NCBI GenBank assembly: GCA_026391005.1
Contig: JAPLEV010000036.1
Location: 1-64,000 of the forward strand
Direction: 5' to 3'
DNA from: Flavobacteriia bacterium
GTDB lineage: Bacteria; Bacteroidota; Bacteroidia; Flavobacteriales_D; Crocinitomicaceae
Length of the DNA: 64,000 nucleotides
Both the position numbers and the translations under genes were made by a program. The notes below the pieces were generated by a model. That model searched no databases and was not told the DNA's origin. It saw only the letters and a program-made list of their open reading frames with translations. Shown here piece by piece: positions 1 to 7,737 of this stretch. Every line of letters begins with the position of its first letter. Position 1 is the first letter of the stretch.

Positions 1-561
1 GATTCAGCCGATAAAGCAGCACGTTTTATTATGATTTGTAATCAAAAACAGATTCCATTGGTCTTTATGCAAGACGTTACTGGCTTCATGGTCGGATCAA
101 AAAGTGAACAAGGGGGAATCATAAAAGATGGAGCAAAATTAGTGAATGCGGTTGCGAATAGCGTGGTTCCAAAATTCACCATCATAATGGGAAATTCTTA
201 CGGAGCAGGCAACTACGCCATGTGCGGAAAGGCTTATGATCCTCGTTTAATAGTTGCTTGGCCAACGGCTGAAATTGCGGTAATGAGTGGTGCTGCTGCT
301 GCAAAAACCTTACTTCAAATTGAAATTGCGACCTTGAAATCAAAAGGAGAAACTATAACTCCTGATCGTGAAAAAGAGCTTTACAACACCATAAAAAGTA
401 GGTATGACGAGCAAACTTCGCCATATTATGCTGCCAGTAGAATTTGGGTAGATGCGATAATCGATCCAAAGGAAACGAGAAAGGTAATTTCAATGGGAAT
501 CGAAATGGCAGATCAATCAAAAATCGAAAAGCGTTTTAATGTTGGCGCCATTCAAACCTAA
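1..561 (+). CDS. Acyl-CoA carboxylase, carboxyltransferase (beta) subunit, 3' part
   Basis: The reading frame is open from base 1, so the 5' end lies outside the window; about 186 C-terminal residues are present. They form the second half of a biotin-dependent carboxyltransferase of the crotonase fold, which moves CO2 from carboxybiotin to an acyl-CoA. Visible motifs are DVTGFMVG, GIIKDGAKL, GNSYGAGNYAMCG (oxyanion/CoA-binding Gly-rich segment) and WPTAEIAVMSG. The GAGNY-MCG-AYDPR pattern resembles methylcrotonyl-CoA carboxylase beta chains more than propionyl-CoA carboxylase, which usually has an AYGGAYDVM-type segment. The substrate is therefore uncertain. The biotin-carrier/carboxylase subunit is not in the window. 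It ends one base before the stop codon of the convergent next gene. Confidence 0.85.
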   Translation, partial: DSADKAARFIMICNQKQIPLVFMQDVTGFMVGSKSEQGGIIKDGAKLVNAVANSVVPKFTIIMGNSYGAGNYAMCGKAYDPRLIVAWPTAEIAVMSGAAAAKTLLQIEIATLKSKGETITPDREKELYNTIKSRYDEQTSPYYAASRIWVDAIIDPKETRKVISMGIEMADQSKIEKRFNVGAIQT

Positions 562-1230
562 TTACTCCCAATCACCGCTGGAACTTTTCTTTCCATTAAA
601 ATAATGGGTGTAGCCAAATCCAACCGTTAAAAAAGAAGATAATTTATTTAATTCTGCTGCATCATATCCCAAGTTAGAATCAACGCCAATTAACCAAGGT
701 CGATAACTAAAGCCGTAAAAGGCATAACCAACGGTAAATCGAAATGAACTCGCAACGTCAGATGCCAATACCAATCCAATGATCGGTTCTAGATAAGGGG
801 CATTCATTCGCTTAAAAAATATACCATCTTCTTTCAAGGCATCTGTTGAAATAATCGTTTGACCATAACCGAATTTTATGCCTATGTCTGTGCCAAACCG
901 CTCTGTCCAAAACTTCTCGTGACCAAATTTAGCAAAACCAGCAATGGTATGCATACCACCATAAACTTTTGAAGGAACCCTAAATTCATTTACCGCAAAG
1001 TAGGTATAATGAAGACCAAGCCCGAATGACAAATGATTTTTTAGGGTATATTGATATAAAGGCGAGACCGCTACCAAACCTTGCATAATCGACATAAAGG
1101 GCTTATTAACGAACGAATTGGGCAGGCCTAACTCAATGGTAAAAGAATCATCTGGATCAATTGCTTGAGATAACAAGGAGGAAATACCAATTGCACTAGT
1201 AAAGAAAAATAGAATTATTTGTTTTCTCAT
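562..1230 (-). CDS. Predicted outer-membrane beta-barrel-like protein, secreted
   Basis: A 222-residue protein with an N-terminal signal peptide (MRKQIILFFFTSAIGISS, likely cleaved after LLSQA). The rest alternates short hydrophobic and aromatic segments (GLGLHYTYF, FRFTVGYAFYGF, LTVGFGYTHYF) typical of a small beta-barrel. No named family was recognised. I chose the ATG at 1230 over an upstream TTG at 1239 because that TTG lies inside a perfect -7 promoter box (1237-1244). The gene is convergent with the carboxyltransferase and stands alone. It could also be a periplasmic beta-rich protein; no porin signature is visible. Confidence 0.65.
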   Translation of the reverse strand: MRKQIILFFFTSAIGISSLLSQAIDPDDSFTIELGLPNSFVNKPFMSIMQGLVAVSPLYQYTLKNHLSFGLGLHYTYFAVNEFRVPSKVYGGMHTIAGFAKFGHEKFWTERFGTDIGIKFGYGQTIISTDALKEDGIFFKRMNAPYLEPIIGLVLASDVASSFRFTVGYAFYGFSYRPWLIGVDSNLGYDAAELNKLSSFLTVGFGYTHYFNGKKSSSGDWE

Positions 1231-1236
1231 CTCAAA

Positions 1237-1244
1237 CAAAGGTA
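1237..1244 (-). promoter_or_regulatory. -7 promoter box TAnnTTTG for the gene ending at 562
   Basis: The minus strand reads TACCTTTG, a full match to the Bacteroidota -7 consensus. It ends only 6 bases before the ATG at 1230, so transcription should start at or next to the start codon. No clear -33 element was identified. Confidence 0.55.
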
Positions 1245-1265
1245 AAAAATATTTCTTCGTTCGGA

Positions 1266-1580
1266 TTATTCTTTTTTGTAGTTTCTAAAATGAGTTTCAT
1301 TTTGACATTCAGAAAAAAATTTCAATTGATTAACCTCACTATTTATTAGTGCTTCTTTTTTATTACGACTCCACCTTTGAACTTGCTTTTCACGATAAAA
1401 AGCCCAATCTATTCTAGAAAACGACTCAAAATAAACCAATTCTATTGGTAAATATTTTTTAGTAAAATTAGCTCCATGTCCACTTTGGTGTTGTTTTAAC
1501 CTTCTCTTTAAATTCTTCGTGCTTCCTGTATAATATAGATCATTGGAACATTTTAAGATGTACATAGTTGGTTCTGCCAT
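1266..1580 (-). CDS. GIY-YIG domain protein (UPF0213/YhbQ-like)
   Basis: A 104-residue protein that is essentially one GIY-YIG nuclease domain. The variant core motifs are MYILKC (GIY position) and YYTGSTKNLKRRLKQH (YIG followed by the conserved Arg helix). WAFYREKQVQRWSRNKKEALI matches the second half of the UPF0213 subfamily. These single-domain proteins are widespread; their biological role is unclear, though the fold can cut DNA. Such genes are often found beside genomic repeats, and here a repeat cluster lies just upstream of the gene (1630-1800). Any link between the protein and the repeats is inference only. Confidence 0.85.
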   Translation of the reverse strand: MAEPTMYILKCSNDLYYTGSTKNLKRRLKQHQSGHGANFTKKYLPIELVYFESFSRIDWAFYREKQVQRWSRNKKEALINSEVNQLKFFSECQNETHFRNYKKE

Positions 1581-1629
1581 AACTAAATATACGAAGAAAT
1601 AATTGAATCGTGAATCTGTACTTGCTCAT

Positions 1630-1800
1630 CTCGACTACGCTCGATTAGCTCAATCCACTTTCAACAGATAATCGAGCGAAGTCGAGAGGATCTGCATAGT
1701 GTCTTTCGTCCGCCGCGGCGGACTCAATCCACCCTCAACAGATAATCGAGCGAAGTCGAGAGGATCTGCATAGTGTCTTTCGACTACGCTCAATCCACTT
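1630..1800. repeat. Cluster of dispersed palindromic repeats
   Basis: Two near-identical 60-bp direct copies, 1649-1708 and 1723-1782, are followed by a third partial copy at about 1783-1800. Each copy contains ATCGAGCGAAGTCGAG. An inverted counterpart, CTCGACTACGCTCGAT (1630-1645), pairs with the first (1671-1686) with one mismatch. The spacer between the full copies is a perfect GC palindrome (1708-1723). The same core recurs at 6829-6885, so this is a dispersed family rather than a local duplication. It resembles REP-type or MITE-like extragenic palindromes. Confidence 0.8.
1708..1723. repeat. Perfect 16-bp GC palindrome
   Basis: GTCCGCCGCGGCGGAC equals its own reverse complement. It is all G/C apart from one T and one A in an AT-rich neighbourhood, and it joins the two full copies of the 60-bp repeat. 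Confidence 0.8.
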
Positions 1801-3328
1801 TATTTCTCCCCTTTTTGCGGTAATTACTCCTTACAAAAAGAACTATTTTCTGAAAGAAAGAGGCGCTTTCATTTTCTAGTTTAAGTAAAACAACCGGTAA
1901 TATGAACGCTACGAATATCACTATCCATTTCAGCAATACGAGCATTCCATTTTCAAAGGGCGAAAAGTGATGGCCCTTAAGAAAATAAAGAGAAACTAAT
2001 TCCAAAACCACTAGATTCAGAACAAACAATCCGATCAATTTAAATTGGCTCCATCGAAAAGGATGAAGTCCATAAACCCGATAGATATAATAAGAACGAG
2101 CGAAATTGTAGAAAACATAAATGAATCCGGTAGAGAATGCTGCGCCCGTTATTCCATAAATTGGAATCAAGTATAAGTTCATAACAAATATACCCGCACA
2201 CAAGAAAATAGTAAAAGCTAAATCAAACTTATATTTCCGTGAAGTTGCGAATATTGTCCCATTCAATCCACAATACATATCAACCATTCTACCAACCATT
2301 AAAAACAATAAGGCATAAATTCCATCGCTGTATTCTGCTCGTAAAAACGAAAACAATTCCGTTCTTGTGGTCCAAACTGCCAAAAAAGACAAAAGACCAA
2401 TGAGTAATCCAACCGAACTAGATTTTTCGTAAAGCGATTGCATGTCCACCATATTTTTTTCTTTCCAAAAGCGAGCTATTATCGGGGAGCTCACCCGTAT
2501 CATGGAGCGATAAGGCACTTGAATCGCCGAGGTAATATAAACCATTGTTGTATAAACCCCTGTTTGCTTTAGCCCCAAAATTGAAGCAATCATCATAGCA
2601 TCCATTGAAATAACAAACAAAGCCGCCAAGGTATTTAGGTAACTAAAAGAACTAAATGACAATAAGATTTTCCTAAATCGTTTCGGAACGGTAATCGATT
2701 TTAGCGAGAAATGTAATTCGCCAATTTTCACCAAGTAAAAACACAAGAAAATTGCTGGAATAAAATAAGCGCTAAGGTAGAGGACAAAAAATTGATTGAA
2801 ATCAAAGCATCCCATTCCAAATAATAGCAACAATATAGTTACCACCAAGCGAACAACGATATCTTGAAGAAAAACAGGTAGGATATTTTTGTGTAATCCA
2901 CGCATATGATTTTCAAAAAGCATAAAGAAAACGGTTCCTATCCCCAGTGGAATGACCCAAAAATAATAGGCAACAAAGAGCGGGGATTTTAAAGAAAAAT
3001 AAGTCGCTATTTTTGACTGAAAGGCGAAGAAAATTAAAGTGAAAAGAACTATTCCGAAACAAACTACCAAGGAATTAAGCAATAAAAAACCATAATTTTT
3101 CCGACTATCATTTCTGAAAAAGGGAAAGAATCTCCAGGTAGCATAGACAGTTCCAAGATTAGCCAATTGCGCAAATAATAAGCCAACGGTTACAATCAGA
3201 TTTACTAAACCAACTTCTTCAGCGTTTAGAAAAATTAAAAATAGGAAAGCTTTATTGAGGTATCCTAATACCAAACCTAGATAGGAAATCACTGTAGTCC
3301 GTAATGCATCTTTTTGGATGATTCCCAT
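1790..3328 (-). CDS. Oligosaccharide flippase family (Wzx/MATE-like) membrane protein
   Basis: A 512-residue integral membrane protein with about 12-14 hydrophobic helices spread along its whole length, as in the polysaccharide transporters of the MOP superfamily that flip undecaprenyl-linked sugars. Family-like segments include YLGLVLGYLNKAFLF near the N terminus, ATWRFFPFF, and GLKQTGVYTTMVYITSA near residue 260. The first candidate codon upstream is a TTG at 3334; the ATG at 3328 is preferred. The last codons and the TGA stop (1790-1792) lie in the partial repeat copy, so the C terminus has probably been remodelled by the repeat. It lies 36 bases downstream of carB on the same strand. Confidence 0.82.
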   Translation of the reverse strand: MGIIQKDALRTTVISYLGLVLGYLNKAFLFLIFLNAEEVGLVNLIVTVGLLFAQLANLGTVYATWRFFPFFRNDSRKNYGFLLLNSLVVCFGIVLFTLIFFAFQSKIATYFSLKSPLFVAYYFWVIPLGIGTVFFMLFENHMRGLHKNILPVFLQDIVVRLVVTILLLLFGMGCFDFNQFFVLYLSAYFIPAIFLCFYLVKIGELHFSLKSITVPKRFRKILLSFSSFSYLNTLAALFVISMDAMMIASILGLKQTGVYTTMVYITSAIQVPYRSMIRVSSPIIARFWKEKNMVDMQSLYEKSSSVGLLIGLLSFLAVWTTRTELFSFLRAEYSDGIYALLFLMVGRMVDMYCGLNGTIFATSRKYKFDLAFTIFLCAGIFVMNLYLIPIYGITGAAFSTGFIYVFYNFARSYYIYRVYGLHPFRWSQFKLIGLFVLNLVVLELVSLYFLKGHHFSPFENGMLVLLKWIVIFVAFILPVVLLKLENESASFFQKIVLFVRSNYRKKGRNKVD

Positions 3329-3364
3329 AGTCAATCAATAACTTTAAGCGGTTAATTTATTGAT

Positions 3365-6181
3365 TTACTTTGACAAATGCATATTTCGCTCGGAATAGAT
3401 TTTGGTAAAAAATGGATCTTTAAGATTTTTTATAAAGCGTATGGCTTCGCCGGTAGATTTCATTTCTGGTCCGAGTTCCTTTTTAACATCCGGAAACTTC
3501 TCGTAAGAAAACACAGGAATTTTAATGGCATATCCTTCTTTTCTTGGCTTAAAGTCGAAATCTGTTACCTTCTTCTCCCCTAACATGACTTTAGTGGCAT
3601 AATTCACATACGGCTCATCGTAGGCCTTGGCAATAAAAGGAACGGTACGCGATGCACGAGGATTCGCTTCAATCACATATACTTTATCATCCTTTATAGC
3701 AAACTGAATATTTATTAATCCAACGGTTTTAAGCGCAAGGGCAATACGTTTTGTTATGTCTTCAATTTGTGTCATCACGAAATCGCCTAAATTATAAGGA
3801 GGTAGTACCGCATACGAATCACCAGAATGAATACCTGCCGGTTCGATGTGCTGCATTATTCCTATGATGTACACATTTTCCCCATCACAAATAGCATCCG
3901 CTTCTGCCTCGCCCGCTCCGACCAAAAAATGATCCAATAAAATTTGATTGTTGCCCATTTCATTGATAATATCAACAACATGGTGCTCTAACTCATCTTT
4001 ATTGATAACGATTTTCATTTTTTGGCCCCCCAAAACATAACTCGGTCGAACCAATAATGGAAAACCAAGATCATCGGCTAATACCAAGGCTTTTTCAGCA
4101 TTTTCAACAATACCATACTTGGGAAAAGGAATGTTATTTTCTTCCAACACCTTTGAAAAACGACCTCTATCTTCTGCTAAATCTAGCGCTTCGAAACTTG
4201 TTCCAAGTATTTTTATTCCATAACGGCTCAACTTTTCAGCCAATTTCAAGGCTGTCTGACCCCCCAATTGAACAATTACGCCTTCTGGTTTCTCATGTTG
4301 GATAATATCATAAATATGCTCCCAAAAAACAGGCTCAAAATACAATTTATCTGCGGTATCAAAATCCGTAGAAACTGTTTCAGGATTACAATTAATCATT
4401 ATTGTTTCATAGCCACATTCTTTGGCAGCGAGAACGCCATGAACGCAGGAATAATCGAATTCGATTCCCTGCCCTATTCTATTTGGGCCTGAACCAAGTA
4501 CAATCACTTTCTTTTTATCACTGACCACACTTTCATTCTCATATTCAAAAGTAGAATAATAGTAAGGTGTTAGCGCTTCAAATTCAGCTGCACAAGTATC
4601 AACCAACTTATACAACCGTTTGATGCCCATTTCTGTTCTTTTCTTATATACTTCAGATTCAAGACACTTCAATAAATGTGCAACCTGACGATCACAATAT
4701 CCTTTTTGTTTTCCTTCGAAAAGCAATTCTTTTGGAATGCTGTCTACACTAAATTTTTCAACTTGCTTCTCAAATTTTATTAGATCCTCAATTTGCTTCA
4801 GAAACCAAATGTCGATTTTTGTCTTTTCGACAATCGTTTTAAACGGAATACCCAACTTTATGGCATCATAAATATGAAACAACCGATTCCATGATGCATG
4901 CTCTAAACTGTGTAAAATTTCATTTTGGTTGGTCAATTCCTTCCCATCGGCACCGAGTCCATTTCTATTAATCTCAAGCGATTGACAGGCTTTTTGCAAC
5001 GCTTCTTGAAAAGAACGCCCAATCGCCATAACCTCACCCACGGATTTCATTTGTAACCCTAACTCGCGATTGGTACCAGGAAATTTATTGAAATTCCAAC
5101 GGGGAATTTTAACAATCACATAATCCAAGGTTGGTTCAAACAAGGCAGAAGTTGTCTTTGTTATCTGATTCTTTAATTCATCCAAATGATAACCAATAGC
5201 TAATTTTGCAGCAATTTTAGCAATTGGATACCCAGTTGCTTTAGAGGCTAAAGCTGAAGACCTAGAAACGCGCGGATTTATTTCAATGGCAATGATATCT
5301 TCTGCATTATCGGGAGAAACAGCAAATTGAACGTTACATCCCCCAGCAAAATTCCCAATAGAACGCATCATTAAGATGGCCATATCCCTCATTTTCTGAT
5401 AAGTCGTGTCAGAGAGCGTCATGGCCGGAGCAACCGTAATTGAATCACCCGTATGAATACCCATCGGGTCAAAATTTTCAATCGAGCAAATGATAACGAC
5501 ATTGTCATTTTTATCACGCAACAATTCCAATTCAAATTCCTTCCAACCCAAGAGCGCCTTATCAATCATCACTTCATGAATCGGAGACAATTGCAAACCG
5601 CGCTCTAATTGATTGTCAAATTCCTTTGGACTGTATAAAATAGAGGCACCCGAACCTCCTAGCGTATAGGAAGGACGAATACATAAAGGGAAACCAAATT
5701 CTTGCGCAATTTCTTTCCCTTCCAAGAAAGATTTAGCCGTTTTCTGTGGAGCCATTGGAACACCAATGGAAAGCATCAAATTTCGGAAAGCCTCTCTATT
5801 TTCGGTAATTTCGATGGCATTTATATCCACACCAATAATTTTTACACCGTATTCCTCCCAAATCCCCATTTCATCGCATTGGATGCAAAGATTAAGTGCC
5901 GTTTGTCCACCCATAGTCGGTAAAACAGCATCAATTTTATGTTTCTGAAGTATTGAAATAATACTATCAGACTCTAAAGGCAACAAATAAATATTATCAG
6001 CGACCACCTTATCCGTCATGATGGTAGCCGGATTTGAGTTGATCAAGGTTACTTCAATACCTTCATCTCGCAAGGATCTGGCGGCTTGAGAACCGGCATA
6101 ATCAAATTCACATGCTTGTCCAATAACAATCGGTCCGCTTCCAATAATAAGCACCGATTGAATAGAAATATCTCTTGGCAT
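3365..6181 (-). CDS. carB: Carbamoyl-phosphate synthase large subunit, lacking the MGS allosteric domain
   Basis: A 938-residue protein that makes carbamoyl phosphate from bicarbonate, ammonia and two ATP for pyrimidine and arginine synthesis. Two homologous halves are visible: SVLIIGSGPIVIGQACEFDY at residue ~8 and VIVLGSGPNRIGQGIEFDYS at ~560, each followed by an ATP-grasp module (MGGQTALNL, LGGQTALKL; RPSYTLGG, RPSYVLGG). The sequence stops just after LGPEMKSTGEAIRF. E. coli CarB (about 1070 residues) continues there with a ~130-residue domain that binds UMP and ornithine, so that allosteric control should be absent. Shortened CarB proteins of this kind occur in flavobacteria as far as I recall. 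The small subunit gene is not in this window. Confidence 0.95.
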   Translation of the reverse strand: MPRDISIQSVLIIGSGPIVIGQACEFDYAGSQAARSLRDEGIEVTLINSNPATIMTDKVVADNIYLLPLESDSIISILQKHKIDAVLPTMGGQTALNLCIQCDEMGIWEEYGVKIIGVDINAIEITENREAFRNLMLSIGVPMAPQKTAKSFLEGKEIAQEFGFPLCIRPSYTLGGSGASILYSPKEFDNQLERGLQLSPIHEVMIDKALLGWKEFELELLRDKNDNVVIICSIENFDPMGIHTGDSITVAPAMTLSDTTYQKMRDMAILMMRSIGNFAGGCNVQFAVSPDNAEDIIAIEINPRVSRSSALASKATGYPIAKIAAKLAIGYHLDELKNQITKTTSALFEPTLDYVIVKIPRWNFNKFPGTNRELGLQMKSVGEVMAIGRSFQEALQKACQSLEINRNGLGADGKELTNQNEILHSLEHASWNRLFHIYDAIKLGIPFKTIVEKTKIDIWFLKQIEDLIKFEKQVEKFSVDSIPKELLFEGKQKGYCDRQVAHLLKCLESEVYKKRTEMGIKRLYKLVDTCAAEFEALTPYYYSTFEYENESVVSDKKKVIVLGSGPNRIGQGIEFDYSCVHGVLAAKECGYETIMINCNPETVSTDFDTADKLYFEPVFWEHIYDIIQHEKPEGVIVQLGGQTALKLAEKLSRYGIKILGTSFEALDLAEDRGRFSKVLEENNIPFPKYGIVENAEKALVLADDLGFPLLVRPSYVLGGQKMKIVINKDELEHHVVDIINEMGNNQILLDHFLVGAGEAEADAICDGENVYIIGIMQHIEPAGIHSGDSYAVLPPYNLGDFVMTQIEDITKRIALALKTVGLINIQFAIKDDKVYVIEANPRASRTVPFIAKAYDEPYVNYATKVMLGEKKVTDFDFKPRKEGYAIKIPVFSYEKFPDVKKELGPEMKSTGEAIRFIKNLKDPFFTKIYSERNMHLSK

Positions 6182-6318
6182 AGGGTTTTCAATTTACAAT
6201 TCTTTACGCGAAAAGGCTCGCAGTAAACTGAGAACAAATTTAATTCAAAATCCAATCGAAAAGATAGGTAAGTCAAAGTGTTTTGAACAAATTGAAAAAA
6301 AATGTTAATTAGTAGCTT

Positions 6319-6352
6319 TCGATTAGCTCATTTAGAGGCAAAAGCTAATCGA
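6319..6352. repeat. 10-bp perfect inverted repeat, stem-loop upstream of carB
   Basis: TCGATTAGCT (6319-6328) pairs with AGCTAATCGA (6343-6352) across a 14-base loop. It lies about 140 bases before the carB start and about 70 bases past the zinc-ribbon gene's stop. There is no T-run, so it is not a classic terminator. Its left arm shares TCGATTAGCTCA with 1640-1651 in the repeat cluster, so it may be a decayed repeat remnant or a leader hairpin. Confidence 0.5.
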
Positions 6353-6422
6353 TTGAAGCGATTTCCGATAAGAAAATCAAATTATCAAAGGAATGAATCA
6401 GGATTATAGGCTGACTAGCTTA

Positions 6423-6614
6423 TTATACGTTGCAACTCATATCTTGACCACAGCACAAAGGCGATTTTATTTTTCCTTCGCATGAAGGACATTTAGAAAT
6501 CTGAACAACCGTACCATTATCCAAAGTCAAGTGATCATTTTGTAAAGGTAAATCACACTTTCCGCAACTTGCTTTAACTGACATTCCGCATTTATTACAT
6601 TCGTAGGTATTCAT
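6423..6614 (-). CDS. Small double zinc-ribbon protein, conserved in Bacteroidota
   Basis: A 63-residue protein with nine cysteines. They are arranged as YECNKCGMSVKASCGKC in the first third and CPSCEGKIKSPLCCGQDMSC at the C terminus, consistent with one or two rubredoxin-like zinc or iron sites. There is no signal peptide, so it is probably cytosolic. I recognise the pattern (CGMSVxAxCGKC plus KSPLCCGxDM) as a conserved uncharacterised family of Bacteroidota, but no function is known to me. The gene is monocistronic and precedes carB on the same strand with a 241-base gap. Confidence 0.75.
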   Translation of the reverse strand: MNTYECNKCGMSVKASCGKCDLPLQNDHLTLDNGTVVQISKCPSCEGKIKSPLCCGQDMSCNV

Positions 6615-7051
6615 AGTTTCTAAGTTAAATTGAAAATCGAAAGTAGTAAAAAAATATATGGAGAGAATCTATTTCAAAATATTTTAATGTTTAAAAACAA
6701 AGAATTCATTCGAAATAAGAGGTGTTTAGTGACAATTAGCATCCGCTGCGAGGAGGAAAATATGTGTTCATTCGCTCCAATCCTAAGTCAAACCTATACG
6801 TCGGTGCGTTCCGGTGATTTCTATATAAGTGCCTCTCGACTGCGCTCGATTCACTTAAAGGGCATCGAGCGGAGTCGAGAGGCACGGTGCCCAACTCTTA
6901 GTTCAATACAATCATTCTCTTATGTAAGCTTTCATTAAGAAAATTAGTCTTTTGCCCTTGTCGCCTATTATTCTGAATTATAGTTCAGGGCTAAATAATT
7001 AACTACCCTAGTACATTAAATTTCTAAAGAAATTAATTAAACAAAATAAAT
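6615..7051. other. Gene-poor 440-base interval with a repeat hairpin
   Basis: No convincing gene is present. The open frame 6630-6938 crosses the repeat hairpin, lacks any family feature and has no ribosome site. The notable content is the hairpin at 6829-6885 and, at the right end, the promoter of the DUF4159 gene. Confidence 0.6.
6829..6885. repeat. Long palindromic repeat, 22-bp arms (same family as 1630-1800)
   Basis: Arm 1 (6829-6850) and arm 2 (6864-6885) are inverted with one mismatch around a 13-base loop. The core CTCGACTGCGCTCGAT / ATCGAGCGGAGTCGAG differs by one or two bases from the cores at 1630-1645 and 1671-1686. There is no adjacent T-run, so a mobile or REP-like origin is more likely than a terminator. 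Confidence 0.8.
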
Positions 7052-7059
7052 TACTTTTG
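7052..7059 (+). promoter_or_regulatory. -7 promoter box TAnnTTTG for the DUF4159 gene
   Basis: TACTTTTG fully matches the Bacteroidota -7 consensus and ends 4 bases before the ATG at 7064. The signal peptide begins at that ATG, so the start is sound and the mRNA is predicted to be leaderless. Confidence 0.55.
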
Positions 7060-7063
7060 TAGT

Positions 7064-7714
7064 ATGCGAAAAATACTATCCATTAGCTTCATAACACTTC
7101 TTGGTTCCATGGCGTTTAGTCAAGGAACTTATCAATTGGCGGTTTTAAAATACAATGGCGGTGGCGATTATTATGCGAATCCAACCGCATTACCTAATCT
7201 AATTTCATTTTGCAATCAAAATCTAGGAACTTCCATTAGTAAAGAAACGCCCTATGTAGAAGTAGGCAGTAAAGACATTTTTCTTTACCCATTTATTCAC
7301 ATGACTGGTCACGGAAATGTTGTTTTTTCAAGAGGGGAAGCCTTAAACCTTAGGCAATATTTATTAGGTGGCGGATTTTTACACATTGACGATAACTATG
7401 GAATGGATGAATTCATCCGAATTGAATTAAAAAAAGTTTTTCCAGAAATCGATTTAGTAGAATTGCCCTTTAATCATCCCATTTTTAACCAGAAGTACAC
7501 CTTTAACGGACTTCCTAAAATACATGAACACGATGGAAAACGTGCTCAGGCCTTTGGTTTAATTCAAGATGGCCGACTAATGTGTATGTATACTTTCGAG
7601 ACCGACTTAAGCGATGGTTGGGAAGATCCACAAGTACACAATGACTCAGCTGAAAAACATCTTCAAGCATTACAAATGGGCGCGAATATTATTATGTACG
7701 CTTATACCAATTAA
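7064..7714 (+). CDS. DUF4159 domain protein, secreted
   Basis: A 216-residue protein with a signal peptide (MRKILSISFITLLGSMAFSQ). The rest is one DUF4159 domain, a fold related to the glutamine amidotransferase/ThuA type. Typical segments are LAVLKYNGGGDYYANP, YPFIHMTGHGNVVFS, LRQYLLGGGFLHIDDNYGMD, LPFNHPIF and HEHDGKRAQAFGL. In many Bacteroidota this gene sits near BatA or DUF58 (MoxR-associated) genes; here those lie elsewhere in the window (16388 and 44877). The biochemical role is unknown. It is convergent with the PPIase fusion gene. Confidence 0.85.
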   Translation: MRKILSISFITLLGSMAFSQGTYQLAVLKYNGGGDYYANPTALPNLISFCNQNLGTSISKETPYVEVGSKDIFLYPFIHMTGHGNVVFSRGEALNLRQYLLGGGFLHIDDNYGMDEFIRIELKKVFPEIDLVELPFNHPIFNQKYTFNGLPKIHEHDGKRAQAFGLIQDGRLMCMYTFETDLSDGWEDPQVHNDSAEKHLQALQMGANIIMYAYTN

Positions 7715-7737
7715 GAAAAAAGCAATAATTAATGCTT
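7714..7737 (-). terminator. Weak intrinsic terminator of the PPIase fusion gene
   Basis: Read on the minus strand, AAGCA and TGCTT form a 5-bp stem (about 7719-7736) that overlaps the stop codon at 7729 and is followed by TTTTTT. The short AT-rich stem makes this a weak call. Confidence 0.35.

Noticed and set aside
1630..1800. CRISPR array
   Set aside because: There are only two full repeat copies, of 60 bp, with a short palindromic spacer rather than unique 30-40 bp spacers. No cas genes are nearby.
6630..6938. 102-codon open frame on the plus strand
   Set aside because: It runs through the palindromic repeat, has no family motif or plausible ribosome site, and its composition differs from real genes nearby.
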